Position numbers and translations under genes: made by a program. Below are positions 22,174 through 32,468 of a stretch of DNA of 64,000 bases, one piece after another. Where the stretch lies: positions 186,001 to 250,000 of the forward strand of contig JAQFWX010000019.1 in NCBI GenBank assembly GCA_027605045.1, given 5' to 3'. How positions within the stretch are numbered: the stretch's first letter is position 1; each line of letters begins with the position of its first letter. The notes under the pieces are model-generated. The model saw nothing but the letters and a program-made list of their open reading frames with translations, made no database searches and was not told the DNA's origin. Source of the stretch: Phallus indusiatus (lineage: Eukaryota; Basidiomycota; Agaricomycetes; Phallales; Phallaceae).

Positions 22174-23555
22174 TAGGGGTTGGCACCGTACCGTATACGG
22201 CTACGGCCGTATAAAATACGGCAACAATACGGACATTTCCGTACCGTATCCGTGCCGTATAACAGGTAACTCCGAGCTCCATCGGAACGTATACAGACCG
22301 TATACACCGTATTACGGCATATACGGCATACGGTCTGGTAACAGTCGAATAGATGTGATATATTGAGAGACATAAGTACATATACATATCCTAAGCTCTC
22401 AAAAGTGATTTTGAGATATTGTGAGCTCATCAATGTCGTTTTCCAGCCTAGTTGAAGCCTTCAGGCTCTGAAGGAACCAAATGTCACGCATGTAACAGTA
22501 AGCGTCAAACATATAACAGCTCGAACACTGAGCTGACTCAGCGGCTGCTTCGGCAGGATAAACTCAGAGGCGCCCGTTCCACCAGCCTGGCGACAAAAAA
22601 AATATTTGCGAAAAATTGATTATTTATGTTTAATGTGGAATTTAGAATATCAAGAGAAATTGATTTTGTCCCGTCTGCACTCTATTCTGGGATAAACAGA
22701 ACAATTGTGCCATAAACGGATGCTCCGACATGTGTCGTATGGCTCAAGGGTTCGGGCGCTTGAGTGCCGGGCTCGTGGGTCGCGGGTTCGAATGCGGATG
22801 TTGCATTTTGCTTCAATTTTGTTTCACAAAACGATATCCCACGCACTATGTACGTACCACTGAGACACACACACATCACGGAATTTGATCGCAATTTCTC
22901 TTATTTATAGCTATAATAACCAGCGTAATAAATATAGTCCAAAAAAACATCCATGGCTCAAGTGTTTTTGAGTTATTGACAGAAGATGAATAAAAAATAG
23001 ATATAAAAGGACATATGCTTCATTAGCTAATTATTTATGATTACTAACAAAAAATAAAAAATAAAAAGCAATATGCTGTGACGTGTGACATGGCAGTAAC
23101 AGCGGCAAATTACTGCCGAGTTGCCGCCATATAGCCAGGTTCCCGGTATGGTTTCTGCTGACCAAGCTCAGTGTTCGAGCTTGGTTACCAGCGTCAAACA
23201 GATGACATAAGTCACAGAGGCGCCGGAAGCTGAAGCCGGTCCGTAAATTTATGTAAATCAGTGCTAGTAGAGTAAACTTTGCATATATTTGTTGTCAATA
23301 GTTTATAAACAAGTGATAAATGCAATTTAGACTAAGAATATTAAGGATTTCTCAGTATTTGCTGCATGCCAGGCAAATAATCCGTATAACCCGTATATAC
23401 GGCCAATACGGCCATAAACGGTACGGCCGTATCCGTATACCAAAAGTTGTCGTTCGGCATACGGGTGAATCAGTGACATCCTCGTTCGTAACGGATACGG
23501 CGCCGTAATACGGATGCCGTATATACGGGTCATACGGGTACGGTGCCGACCCCTA
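22174..23555. mobile_element. Non-autonomous hAT-type DNA transposon, 1,382 bp
   Basis: Starts TAGGGGTTGGCACCGTACC. The right end, read on the other strand, is TAGGGGTCGGCACCGTACC, giving a 19-bp terminal inverted repeat with one mismatch. It is flanked by a perfect 8-bp duplication (GGCTTATC). The outer 170 bp on each side are dense in CGTATACGG, ACGGCCGTAT and CCGTATATACGG words in both orientations. Such subterminal repeats are typical binding sites of hAT transposases. No transposase-sized frame is present, so mobility would depend on a source elsewhere. The interior holds a second inverted pair (GCTCGAACACTGAGCT near 22520 and its complement near 23170) and a tRNA-like module. The insertion disrupts exon 1 of F-box copy 4. 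Confidence 0.9.
22740..22795 (+). other. tRNA-like Pol III promoter module (possible SINE head) inside the hAT element
   Basis: TGGCTCAAGGG (22740-22750) matches the box A consensus and GGTTCGAATGC (22785-22795) the box B consensus, at tRNA-like spacing. GAG/CTC can pair as a short anticodon stem between them. The acceptor stem and T-stem do not close well, so this is not a functional tRNA gene. It could be a tRNA-derived SINE head captured by the transposon. No clear tail or flanking duplication was identified. Confidence 0.45.
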
Positions 23556-23563
23556 GGCTTATC
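23556..23563. repeat. Target-site duplication, right copy (GGCTTATC)
   Basis: Second copy of the 8-bp target. It is followed directly by the second half of the split F-box exon. Confidence 0.9.
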
Positions 23564-23608
23564 GGACTTGAAAATGAAATACGGTAGTTATATTATGTAA
23601 CTTGGAAC

Positions 23609-25210
23609 ATGGATCTTATTTTACTGATGGGAAGATGTCAAACCAGAACAAACCCCGAAACCCTCACACCCAGAATGATACACCAGACAGAAAAGAGACT
23701 TCACACTATTATATCGCAGTTGAGGAAAACTCTTAACTCCGACTTTGCTATACACAGCATTCCGGATGCACTATTGCACGAGATCTTTACCTTGGCAATT
23801 TACAGCTCGGAGCATCCTGATAATACTGCCTTGACGATCTCGCACGTTTGCCGGTTCTGGAGGAAACTTACATTGGCATGGCCAACTCTATGGCGATTTC
23901 TAAATCTGAATAATCTTCCCGCAATCAAACTATTCGTAGACCGGTCTAATGATATCCCTCTCTCACTGTGGTGTATATGGGACTACGTATCCCACCCAAC
24001 AAAATCCTACTTCAAGTCTCGCGCAAGTTTGATTCTACCTCGTTTGAATTCATTAACTCTGCATGTTTCGCATTCCAAACTCTTGGAGATTCAACGCCTG
24101 CTCCGAGACCCTCAGTTTCCTCCGCTTCGCCTGCAACAGTTGGATTTCAAGTTGGTGTACGACAGCAGACTGTTCAATTTTCGTGAGGATGCATCATCAA
24201 CAGTGACGGATTACATACAAGTAGATATCTCTTGTTTCCGGGAACTCAAACTCGAAGGAACCAATTTACCATGGCTCCAGCTTCCTCATAACAAACTGAC
24301 GCATTTCAAACTTCGGAATCCCCTCACCCCGCCGACACTCTCTCAGCTTTGGAACTTTTTGTCTAATTGTCCTCTGTTAATCGAACTAGAATTTGGTTTG
24401 GGTTGTCGCGGTGACAGAAACATTTTGGCGGACTCGTCGGTGGTCAACACACTAGAGTTCCCTAACCTCAAAAAACTCATATTTACCTTGGATGTTCCGA
24501 CTTCCTATGAGTTTGATTATCTCCAAAAACTCTCAGCATGTATTCGGCCCTTAGAGTCGCTTCTTCAATTCAAACTAACCTACGACAACTTTTTCGATAA
24601 TGGTCGCAACCTCAACTCACCTTTCAGTATTTTTGGACCAATTCCGTCCGGAACATTTTCTCAATTTGGACGACATGGTTACCTGTCCATAAACGTCAAA
24701 TTCGACGCTTACTCTTTTCAAATATATTCTGCCCCTTCTACGCCTCAGCATCATTACCCATCAAGCTATCCTCTTATCCTGTCCGGCAATTGGACATCGA
24801 GAATCCCCTTGAATCGCGCCCCAATCCTAGATTTAATACGCGCTATGCCTGAGATAACACACTTGTGCTTATGTTCTGATGCGCGGCAAATTCTTACCTT
24901 GTGGGACTTTGACGTCGGCGATGCTCTTCCTCGTCTCCGTACGCTAGAATTATTATTTCAGCCCTCGGATGCTGTTAGTATCACTTGGTTGTTGAATTCA
25001 CTGCCCCAGAATCTCCAGCTGAAAACACTTATTATGACGGGCGTCCGCTTGACATCGTTTGATTTCAAGCCGCTTTATGATGCGGTTTTGAGAGCTGGTA
25101 TTGGTACTTTGGAATTAAGTGTAAGCAATTTTGACGATGTTGGATTGTCAGACGTTGTGTCTATTTTGCGACAGGCTGGTATCAAGGTTAGCGTGAAGTG
25201 GATTTGTTAA
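23609..25210 (+). CDS. F-box-like protein, cluster copy 4 (5' exon split by transposon)
   Basis: The long exon 2 is intact. The ancestral acceptor is at 23645-23646, followed by TNPETLTPRMIHQTEKRLHT. The F-box-like motif reads IHSIPDALLHEIFTLAIYSSE and ISHVCRFWRKLTLAWPTLW. Leucine-rich segments follow (LPRLNSLTLHVSHSKLLEI, FRELKLEGTNLPWLQL, LLIELEFGL, ITHLCLC, LPRLRTLELL). The ancestral start (ATG 22132) is now separated from the body by the hAT element. The first in-frame ATG downstream is at 23609, inside the former intron 23584-23646, and adds MDLILLMGRCQTR. The ancestral protein would be about 541 aa; the present frame gives 533. Expression would need a promoter in or near the element. 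By family an SCF substrate adaptor of unknown target. Confidence 0.8.
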   Translation: MDLILLMGRCQTRTNPETLTPRMIHQTEKRLHTIISQLRKTLNSDFAIHSIPDALLHEIFTLAIYSSEHPDNTALTISHVCRFWRKLTLAWPTLWRFLNLNNLPAIKLFVDRSNDIPLSLWCIWDYVSHPTKSYFKSRASLILPRLNSLTLHVSHSKLLEIQRLLRDPQFPPLRLQQLDFKLVYDSRLFNFREDASSTVTDYIQVDISCFRELKLEGTNLPWLQLPHNKLTHFKLRNPLTPPTLSQLWNFLSNCPLLIELEFGLGCRGDRNILADSSVVNTLEFPNLKKLIFTLDVPTSYEFDYLQKLSACIRPLESLLQFKLTYDNFFDNGRNLNSPFSIFGPIPSGTFSQFGRHGYLSINVKFDAYSFQIYSAPSTPQHHYPSSYPLILSGNWTSRIPLNRAPILDLIRAMPEITHLCLCSDARQILTLWDFDVGDALPRLRTLELLFQPSDAVSITWLLNSLPQNLQLKTLIMTGVRLTSFDFKPLYDAVLRAGIGTLELSVSNFDDVGLSDVVSILRQAGIKVSVKWIC

Positions 25211-26059
25211 ACAAATATACTTTTGTCGCATTCCCGAATTGGGATAGAACTACCGGTTCCATAGTATCTCTTTTCTTATCTCAAATTCGATTGTTTGATG
25301 ATTTGAATATATGATATATTTAAATTGTCAATTGATTTGACCAATGACATAGACGTTAGGAATGTCCCTATGATACAGACAATTCATGTAACCATAGTAA
25401 TATTGGACACTTTATTTGACTCTCTGGGAGTGAAACAAACTTGCTCTTAATACTACTAGGTAGTCAGCTTTACTTTAGCCTTTCCGTCACGGAGACGTGA
25501 TGACACGTGTGGCCGCGCGGCACCGGCTAAGGCTGCACGGTAGGGCTTAAACCGCGGTTTTCTCGTTTATTCAAAACAACGATGGTGTACCTGCCAGATG
25601 AAAAGTAAGTATATTATCTCGAAAACACCAAGCTTTATACTAATATTGCGTATTTTTTTTAGCGTTCGTCAATCAAATTGTTTCATTCTTATGGCACTTA
25701 TGGGCCCCTGCAAGCCTCCTTTCAATGCATCAACGAACGATCAGTTCTTTCAAACGCACATAAACACGACACACCGGTCATGACTAGCCTCAAAGAATAT
25801 TCTAATGTGATATAAATATGTCAGGATCCCTTTTACCCCTATGTTCATTTATGTCTAAGCAAGCCACGAGCCACGACAAAACCTGTCCGCAATTGACTTG
25901 TTTTGTTCACTCCCCACGCCCCCTTTTTTTTGGAATGGATCATTTAAATTATTTCAACCGTCCGTTGGCTCACTGGGAATAATGTTACGGTTATTTCAGC
26001 CCTGTTCGTCAAAAACCATATATAACGAAGACTCTACACGTAACCCTTCACCAACTACA
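25211..26059. other. Intergenic, F-box copy 4 to aspartic peptidase
   Basis: No firm gene. A plus-strand ATG near 25581 followed by a GTAAGT donor and a T8AG acceptor could form a 47-codon two-exon frame without family features. The 3' part is the promoter of the peptidase gene. Confidence 0.5.
26019..26025 (+). promoter_or_regulatory. TATA box of the aspartic peptidase gene
   Basis: TATATAA lies 35 bp upstream of the ATG at 26060, implying a very short leader. It supports that ATG over the upstream frame that starts at 25898. Confidence 0.6.
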
Positions 26060-27970
26060 ATGTCTTCTCCTGTTGTGGTCTCCGCGGTCAAGTCAGGTTC
26101 CCAGCAAAATGGACTGAAGGCGTATCTTAAATCCCTTCGGAAGTTCAGCGCCAGCACGACACATTTTCACTTTCATAACGGCAAACTATATAAACGAGAC
26201 GAGCCACATGTCGATCACTCCCAATTAGAACCTCATCCTCACATGCAGAGTCATCCAGTGGAGAAGCTGGCGGCCATCCCTCCACCCGGGAGTACGTTTG
26301 AATCATAGTTTTATTAACCCGTTTATTAACTTTCTCTTCTATAGCGATCGAGTTACCCGCACATGATATGAATCATGATAGTGAATATGTCGTCGCTATT
26401 CAAGTTGGTACCCCTCCCAAGACGTTTCTTTTGAATCTTGACACCGGGTCCAGTGACCTTTGGATCAATGGAAGGTCGAATAAGAATGTGGTGAGAACAA
26501 TGACACGTCTCTGAACGATCTAGCATGTTTAACGTGTGTATATATTTGAGTATAGGCTCACTATGATCCATCCGAATCTTCAACTTCGAAGCTTGTGGAC
26601 GGTGCGACTTGGCATATGCAATACGGCGATCATTCTTCGGCTTCGGTAGGTTTTCAACGCAACATTCCGGGTGTGATAAAATCTGATTACGACCTGTTTG
26701 CAGGGCCGTGTTTACACTGACAGTAAGTCGACTAAAAAAATATACTCAGGTGACATATGCTCAGACAAATATTTTGATAAGCTGTATATATTGGCTCTTG
26801 TGCTATAGAAGGCCAAGTAGTTGAGGTCGCCGATACTGTATCTGAAGAGTTCTTATCCGAGAACATCAGTGGGTAAGGTGCTCTTGGGACGATTTTTCGC
26901 TTTGTACTAAAAATAATTAGCCTGCTGGGTCTAGCTTGGCCAGGTGGAAATAACGTCCAACCCACGCAGGCGTTGACCCCCGTGGCCAATATGATAGGCC
27001 ATGGGAAAACAGGTATATTCAGGTACGCTCGCTTTCAGGTTCGGTCTTCAAAGCACTCCTAGTGAGATTATTGCATTTGTCAGCGTCAGCATAGAACATG
27101 AGAGTGATCAGAGCTTTTATACCTTTGGGGGTATTGATGCCGAGCGCGCGGGGGTCAAAGAATCCGAGTAGGGCTTTTCTGATAATGCTATGATCGCGTA
27201 TGAGTAATACTGTTCATTTCAGTATCGCCTACGTCAGTTGTATTTCTCCGCCTCGATTTTGGCAGACGACATGCGAAGATGTTTCTATCAACGGCAAATT
27301 GGTAAGTTTTATTGCTGAGATATTGCTATTTTGAACAGGGGGAGTCATTTGTGCACTGTAGATCTCAAGGCATGGTAATACTGCCATTTTCGACACAGGA
27401 ACAACTTTATGTCTAATGTCAAAGGAAGTTGTCGACCGTGTCTATAAGCATATCCATGGTGCTACGTGCCGAAATTCGGACGGGCTATGGCTGATCCCCG
27501 TCAAGGCAAAAAGTATGCTTTTGATAAAGTTATTGGTCAAATGATTAGCTCTAACACTGAACTTTGATTCAGTTCCACAAATTGAAATCAGAATTGGCGG
27601 CAAATTCTACACCATAAATCCCGACAAGTTTTCCCTTAACGTGCATTCCGAGGACTGGGTTATGGGCGGAGTATGTTCTTCTAGACTTTTGTACTTTGAG
27701 GTTTTATTTTATCCATGCCTCTTTAGATTCAGAATCGCGGAAATCTCACATTTGATGTATTGGGTGACGTCCTATTCAAGGTATATTGGAATAATTCGTT
27801 GAATATTGGTTAATTAACGTACGCACTTCATTCAGTCCTTATACGTCGTCTTCGATCAAGAGAAGTGCAGAGTTGGTCTTGCCCAAAGACCAATTCCAGC
27901 CTCGTATACCTCGTACGCCATTCCTTTTGTTACCCTTTTGTATGCATCATTTACCAACCTTTCAAAGTAA
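26060..27970 (+). CDS. Aspartic peptidase, pepsin family A1
   Basis: Bilobal pepsin-like protease. The first catalytic motif is DTGSSDLWING, the flap is WHMQYGDHSSASG with its conserved Tyr, and the second catalytic motif is DTGTT (in GNTAIFDTGTTLCLMS). Also present are the lobe-typical strands YVVAIQVGTPPKTFLLNLDTG, ISGLLGLAWPGGN, SFYTFGGID and FDVLGDVLFKSLYVVFDQEK. About ten introns split the gene, one of them just before AIELPAHD. The N-terminal region (MSSPVVVSAVKSGSQQNG, FHFHNGKLYKRDEP) resembles a propeptide, but no hydrophobic signal peptide is visible from the chosen start. Secretion is therefore not supported by the sequence as read. The C-terminus ends in a mildly hydrophobic tail (YAIPFVTLLYASF). 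It could be a non-secreted or unconventionally targeted member, or a first exon may be missed. Confidence 0.9.
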
Positions 27971-29051
27971 ACGCAATATTCTGGATACCATATTTCATTT
28001 ATTCTAGTAAAGATTATATTCAGGGGTTCATCATCCCTATTGCATTCTCGCTTAATCATTCCTACTATAGCATCACTTACATACGTTAATAGTCATATTC
28101 TCCTTTTTATTTTGATCTGCCCTATTTGTATTGCATTATTGCTATTTATGTTCACCTCTACCACTGCACGCTTTGATGGAAACGGCCATTCGGTTTGACA
28201 GGCAGGAGAGGAACAATCTTTTCAGCTACGCATTGTGAATATATAGAATGAAGGGTCGTAAACAGCTTTTTGTCCATTATATACTACTATTTGTTGAAAA
28301 TTCTGTTTAGCATCCTTATTAGCCACCCGTATTGCAATCTTAATCCCAGAAAATGAATTCGTGATAGATGATACAGACTCTGAAGGAGATTGACTTGGAT
28401 GAATAACATTTACTGATTGTATGGTTTGCTAAATCCCGATGTACCCTATAATCTTGTTTGTATTTGTTTTTTGGTATTTTACTCAACATTCTTATCATTT
28501 CCGTGGGTTCAAATCAGAATTTGCAAGGATTTGAGAAATATATTCCCAGGCTCAGAGCCCGCGCCGCGCCCCGAGCTCCAGCTACTACCCTAACACTCTC
28601 ACTGTCTCTTGAGCAGAGGGATGACTAGGATTAAAAAATTCAATTTACGAGTCTGGTCAATCCTCCATGTCTCTTGAAATACGCTGAAACATTCATTCTT
28701 TCATGTTGTCAAACAAGAGCTTGTCAGCAGCTCCAGCGATTGGTGCATTTCATCGCCAAAGATACGATAACAGCCGTCTCATGACTTCTTTTTATTCGGC
28801 CACATGCTCATTTCGTGGTTCTGGACAATCTTTGATTCCTTTGCAATGGATTGCGCCATCTACTTGACTCTGCTAGCAATCTCAGTACGGCCCGAGAGTA
28901 GCATAACGCCCCACAATTTGTGGCTTCTTGGAGTATTGGGATATGGAAAAACTTTGTCTGATGTGATATTTAAGACGTCTCCGTATGCGAGATAGGCTTC
29001 TGAATTGGCCGTTTCTTTTTCTCTTTGACGTTTTTCCCTCGTTCTTGAATC
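27971..29051. other. Intergenic, peptidase to peptide transporter
   Basis: AT-rich, with a GC-rich patch near 28555-28580. The open frame 28804-28995 and its antisense show no family features. Contains the promoter of the transporter gene. Confidence 0.5.
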
Positions 29052-32000
29052 ATGGTTGAAGCGACGAGCATAACGATTCAGAGGGACACTCAAGTTGACA
29101 CGGATGTAAAGGATGAGCTTTCTTCAAAAGAACTAGACGTCGAAACTACCAATGTTCTCGATCCCAATGCTCCCGAAATTCCCACTGAAGAGGAGCTGCG
29201 AACGCTTGTGCGAGTGGCTGACGAACTACCGTGGGTCATTGCAATTGTTTAACGTTTAACTCGCTTGGATTCACAACATGCAACTGACACAATAACCAAT
29301 ATACCTATAGATTATCTGCCATGTTGATCGTTGTTTGCGAGTTTGCAGAGAGATTCTCGTATTGTAGGTTTTTTAGCACAGTTTATTATCTTGATGCATA
29401 ATAAGATTTTTTTCCAAGATGGAACGACCGGGTAAGCAGGACTGGGCCTTTTCAGTTTAGACGGATTCTGATATCTGATGTCCATTTATGACTCAGTGTT
29501 TTCACGTAAGTCGATCTCCATTATAAGTGAGTATGAATCTAATTCCCTGCAGGAACTTCATTGAACGCCCTTTGCCTGCTGGTGGGAATGGTGCAGGAGC
29601 ACCTCCTCCCAAAAGCAATTTACTTCCCGGAGGTCTCAATCAAGGAATACAGACTGCCGTTGCCGTTACAACTTTTTTCAGTTTTTGGTCCTACATAATG
29701 CCAATCTTTGGAGGTGCGATGATCAGTTCATTTCATAGTTCATTTATGCCAATTATGTATACCAAGCTATCATGGCGGATCAATATTGGGGTCGTTTCAA
29801 AACTATCGTCGTTTTTACCGCAGTAGTAGGAATAGGTCATGTCATCCTTGTTGGTCAGTCTGCCACCAAAGTCGTAAAACACGATGTATCGTTGTTAATC
29901 CCTGATTGTTAGCTTGTAGTATCCCTTCAGTCTTGCAGGGAAATTCGAATGCTGCTTTCGCTGGCTTCATGGTATCGATTTTGATTATTGGGATCGGAAC
30001 AGGAGGAAGTAAGGATTGAAATGTCGCAGAGGCTCTCTTGGTATAATAACTTACGCCGCTATGCGTAGTCAAAGCGAACGTTTCTCCTCTTGTCGCTGAA
30101 CAATATCCCAAACACGGTCAATGGATCCGTACGGAAAAGGATGGACGGAGGGTGATTGTTGATACTAATTTGACCATACGTGAGCTTTTTGGGCGTAATT
30201 ATCTTTCTCAGCTGCTCAATTCGATATTGCAGAGAGAATATTCATGTGGTTAGTCCTGTTTGATATTTCGCCGAGGTTTAGCTGACTTGGTTCGTGTGCA
30301 TACATAGGTTCTATCTTCTGACAAATATCGGTGCTCTGGGATCTATCGCTACAGTTTGGTGCGAAAAGCTCATCGGTAGTTTCAACCTTATAGATACTAT
30401 GTTAAAAGGACCTAACTCATTGATTTAGGATTCTGGTTGGCGTATCTAGTACCGACCGCTGTGTATGTTCTGAAATCTATCCGTTGATAATACTAATCGA
30501 TTTCAAAGCTATTTTTTGCTACCGGTTGTTTTGTTCTTTGGAGTAAGCATTATATTTATGGTCCTCCAAATAATACTATTCGCTATGCTAAACTCATGAT
30601 CTAAGCGCAATCGGTATATTAAAACTCCTGCTAGAGGAAGCATATTATTGGAGTTTGTCAAAGTGTTGCGTATTGCATATAGGAATGCTTGGAGTATGTT
30701 ACACAAGCAGGATGTTAAATAAGCCATGATTTTCAAGTGAACATTTAACAGGCTTGAATCCCGTTACATTGTGGAGGAATTTTCGTTCTGGTGCCGATTG
30801 GGATTCAGCAAGACCAACGATAGATGACGATGTCTCTAAAGAGTCAAGTCTGAAAAAATATATTACTTGGGACTCGCAATTTGTGGATGAGATAAAGCGA
30901 ACAATCTTTGCCTGCAAAGTCTTGTCAGTCGTCTTTTCTTCTTCCTGGATATTATTTATTTCACTATCTGATCTTCCAAATACTACAGCTTGTTGTATCC
31001 TTTATATTGGATCAGCTACAATCAACTGACCAGTAATGTACGTTTCTGTCTTGAGCTTCAGGTGTTCGCTACTGAAACTCACGTAGTTGGTCAACCAAGC
31101 CGGGTGTTAGTAAATTTGCATGATAAAGGTATAGCTGATCAATCATTCTGTTTGCAGACATGTATACCGGTGGTACACCCAACGATCTTTTAAAAAACCG
31201 TAAGTGATAGTTGATTATATATCAATTACTTAATACTTATACCATCACAGTTGATCCGATTACCATTATCATTATTATTCCCATCCTGGTTTGTATTTCA
31301 TCGTCGTATATCCTGGATGTTTAATTTTGAATTGATTATCCTAGGATCGACTTATCTACCCAGGTTAGCAGATCTACGAAGTCATTCTTGATCGCATATG
31401 TTCTATATAAATATTCAATACATTAGGTTTACGTCGTTGTGGAATTATCTTCCGGCCTATACAAAGAATTACACTGGGCTTTTTCTTTGCGGCTGCTGCC
31501 ATGGCATATGCAGCAATTTTGCAGGTGAAGTCGAGAAATTTCTGTTCAAAGATTTATCGTCCCTGAAGCACAACATCTAGCATTTTATAAATCTGAAGGT
31601 ATGTCATTTATGTCCCAATTTGGTTTTGATAACAGCCTATCATTTTTTCAAGAGTCCTTGCGGTAAATTTGGAAACGAATGTCCGTTAGGTCCAGCTCCC
31701 ATCAATGTCTGGGTAAGGTCCACATGTAGAATTCCCATATTTTGGCCCCTTGTTCATTAATTCAAAGGTTCAAGCACCAGCATACATCCTAGTAGGAACT
31801 TCCGAAGTAAGTAAAAACTCAACAATTAACCGTGGCATGATAAAATTTTACTGACACACTAATGTGCATTCTTGCAGATTTTCACCAACGTAAGGTTTCC
31901 ATTAAATATGTTAATTGTAGGTTCTGATTAAGGGCGCATTAGATCACAGGTCTGGAATATGCATTCACGAAAGCGCCATTGCGGATGAAGTCAGTTGTCT

Positions 32001-32319
32001 TCGCTTTGTATTTCTTGATGGAGGCGATAGGAAACGCTATTGCACTGGCCCTCGCTCCTGTTTCTGTCGATCCGTTTGTCATCTATAATTACGGTACGTA
32101 AAGTTCGAAAAATTTGGGTATATGGAAAGTTAATGGTTCATAGTCGGATGTGCCGGCGCAAGTTTTGTTGGAGGGGTTCTTTTCTATTGGTTGTTCAAAA
32201 ACTTTGATGAAGCAGAAGACCGTCTGAATCGTAAGTCATCTTTCCTGTTCTTGTTCATTATCTGAATCGGAAGAAACCTATCAGGTATAGGGCAATCCGA
32301 AGAGAGGCGTTTCCAATAA
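29052..32319 (+). CDS. PTR2: Proton-coupled oligopeptide transporter (POT/PTR2 family)
   Basis: Plasma-membrane proton/di-tripeptide symporter of the major facilitator superfamily. The cytosolic N-terminus (MVEATSITIQRDTQVDTD) leads into the signature ExxERFxYYG motif, CEFAERFSYYGTTGPFQNF, assembled across introns near 29310-29570. Then come GGVIADQYWGRFKTIV (MFS loop 2-3 motif), GTGGIKANVSPLVAEQY and the PTR signature FMWFYLLTNIGALGSI. The second half has TWDSQFVDEIKRTIFACKVF, YNQLTSN, PAPINVWVQAPAYILVGTSEIFTNVTGLEYAF and the final helices to FYWLFKNFDEAEDRLN. Very short exons and 45-60-nt introns make exact borders uncertain. The last exon was chosen to end GQSEERRFQ at 32319. The neighbouring A1 peptidase upstream could supply peptides in principle, but co-function is only inference. 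Confidence 0.9.
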
Positions 32320-32468
32320 ATCATCAGGGGCGAATAATATGTAATTAAATGTAACAAAGACTTATATACACAAGTTAAATTAAATACATTCTTATATCGT
32401 CGTCCCATATTGTCATAATAATTACTCTAAGCAAAAAAAAAAAATATGCCCGTGAATTCGTGACCAAG

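Noticed and set aside
22169..22433. Open frames within the hAT element arms
   Set aside because: They arise from the repeated CGTATACGG words; no transposase motifs (no RNase H-like or hATC features).
25581..25783. Possible two-exon 47-codon gene (MVYLPDEN...) with canonical donor and acceptor
   Set aside because: Too short, no conserved features, and GT/AG pairs are common by chance in AT-rich spacers.
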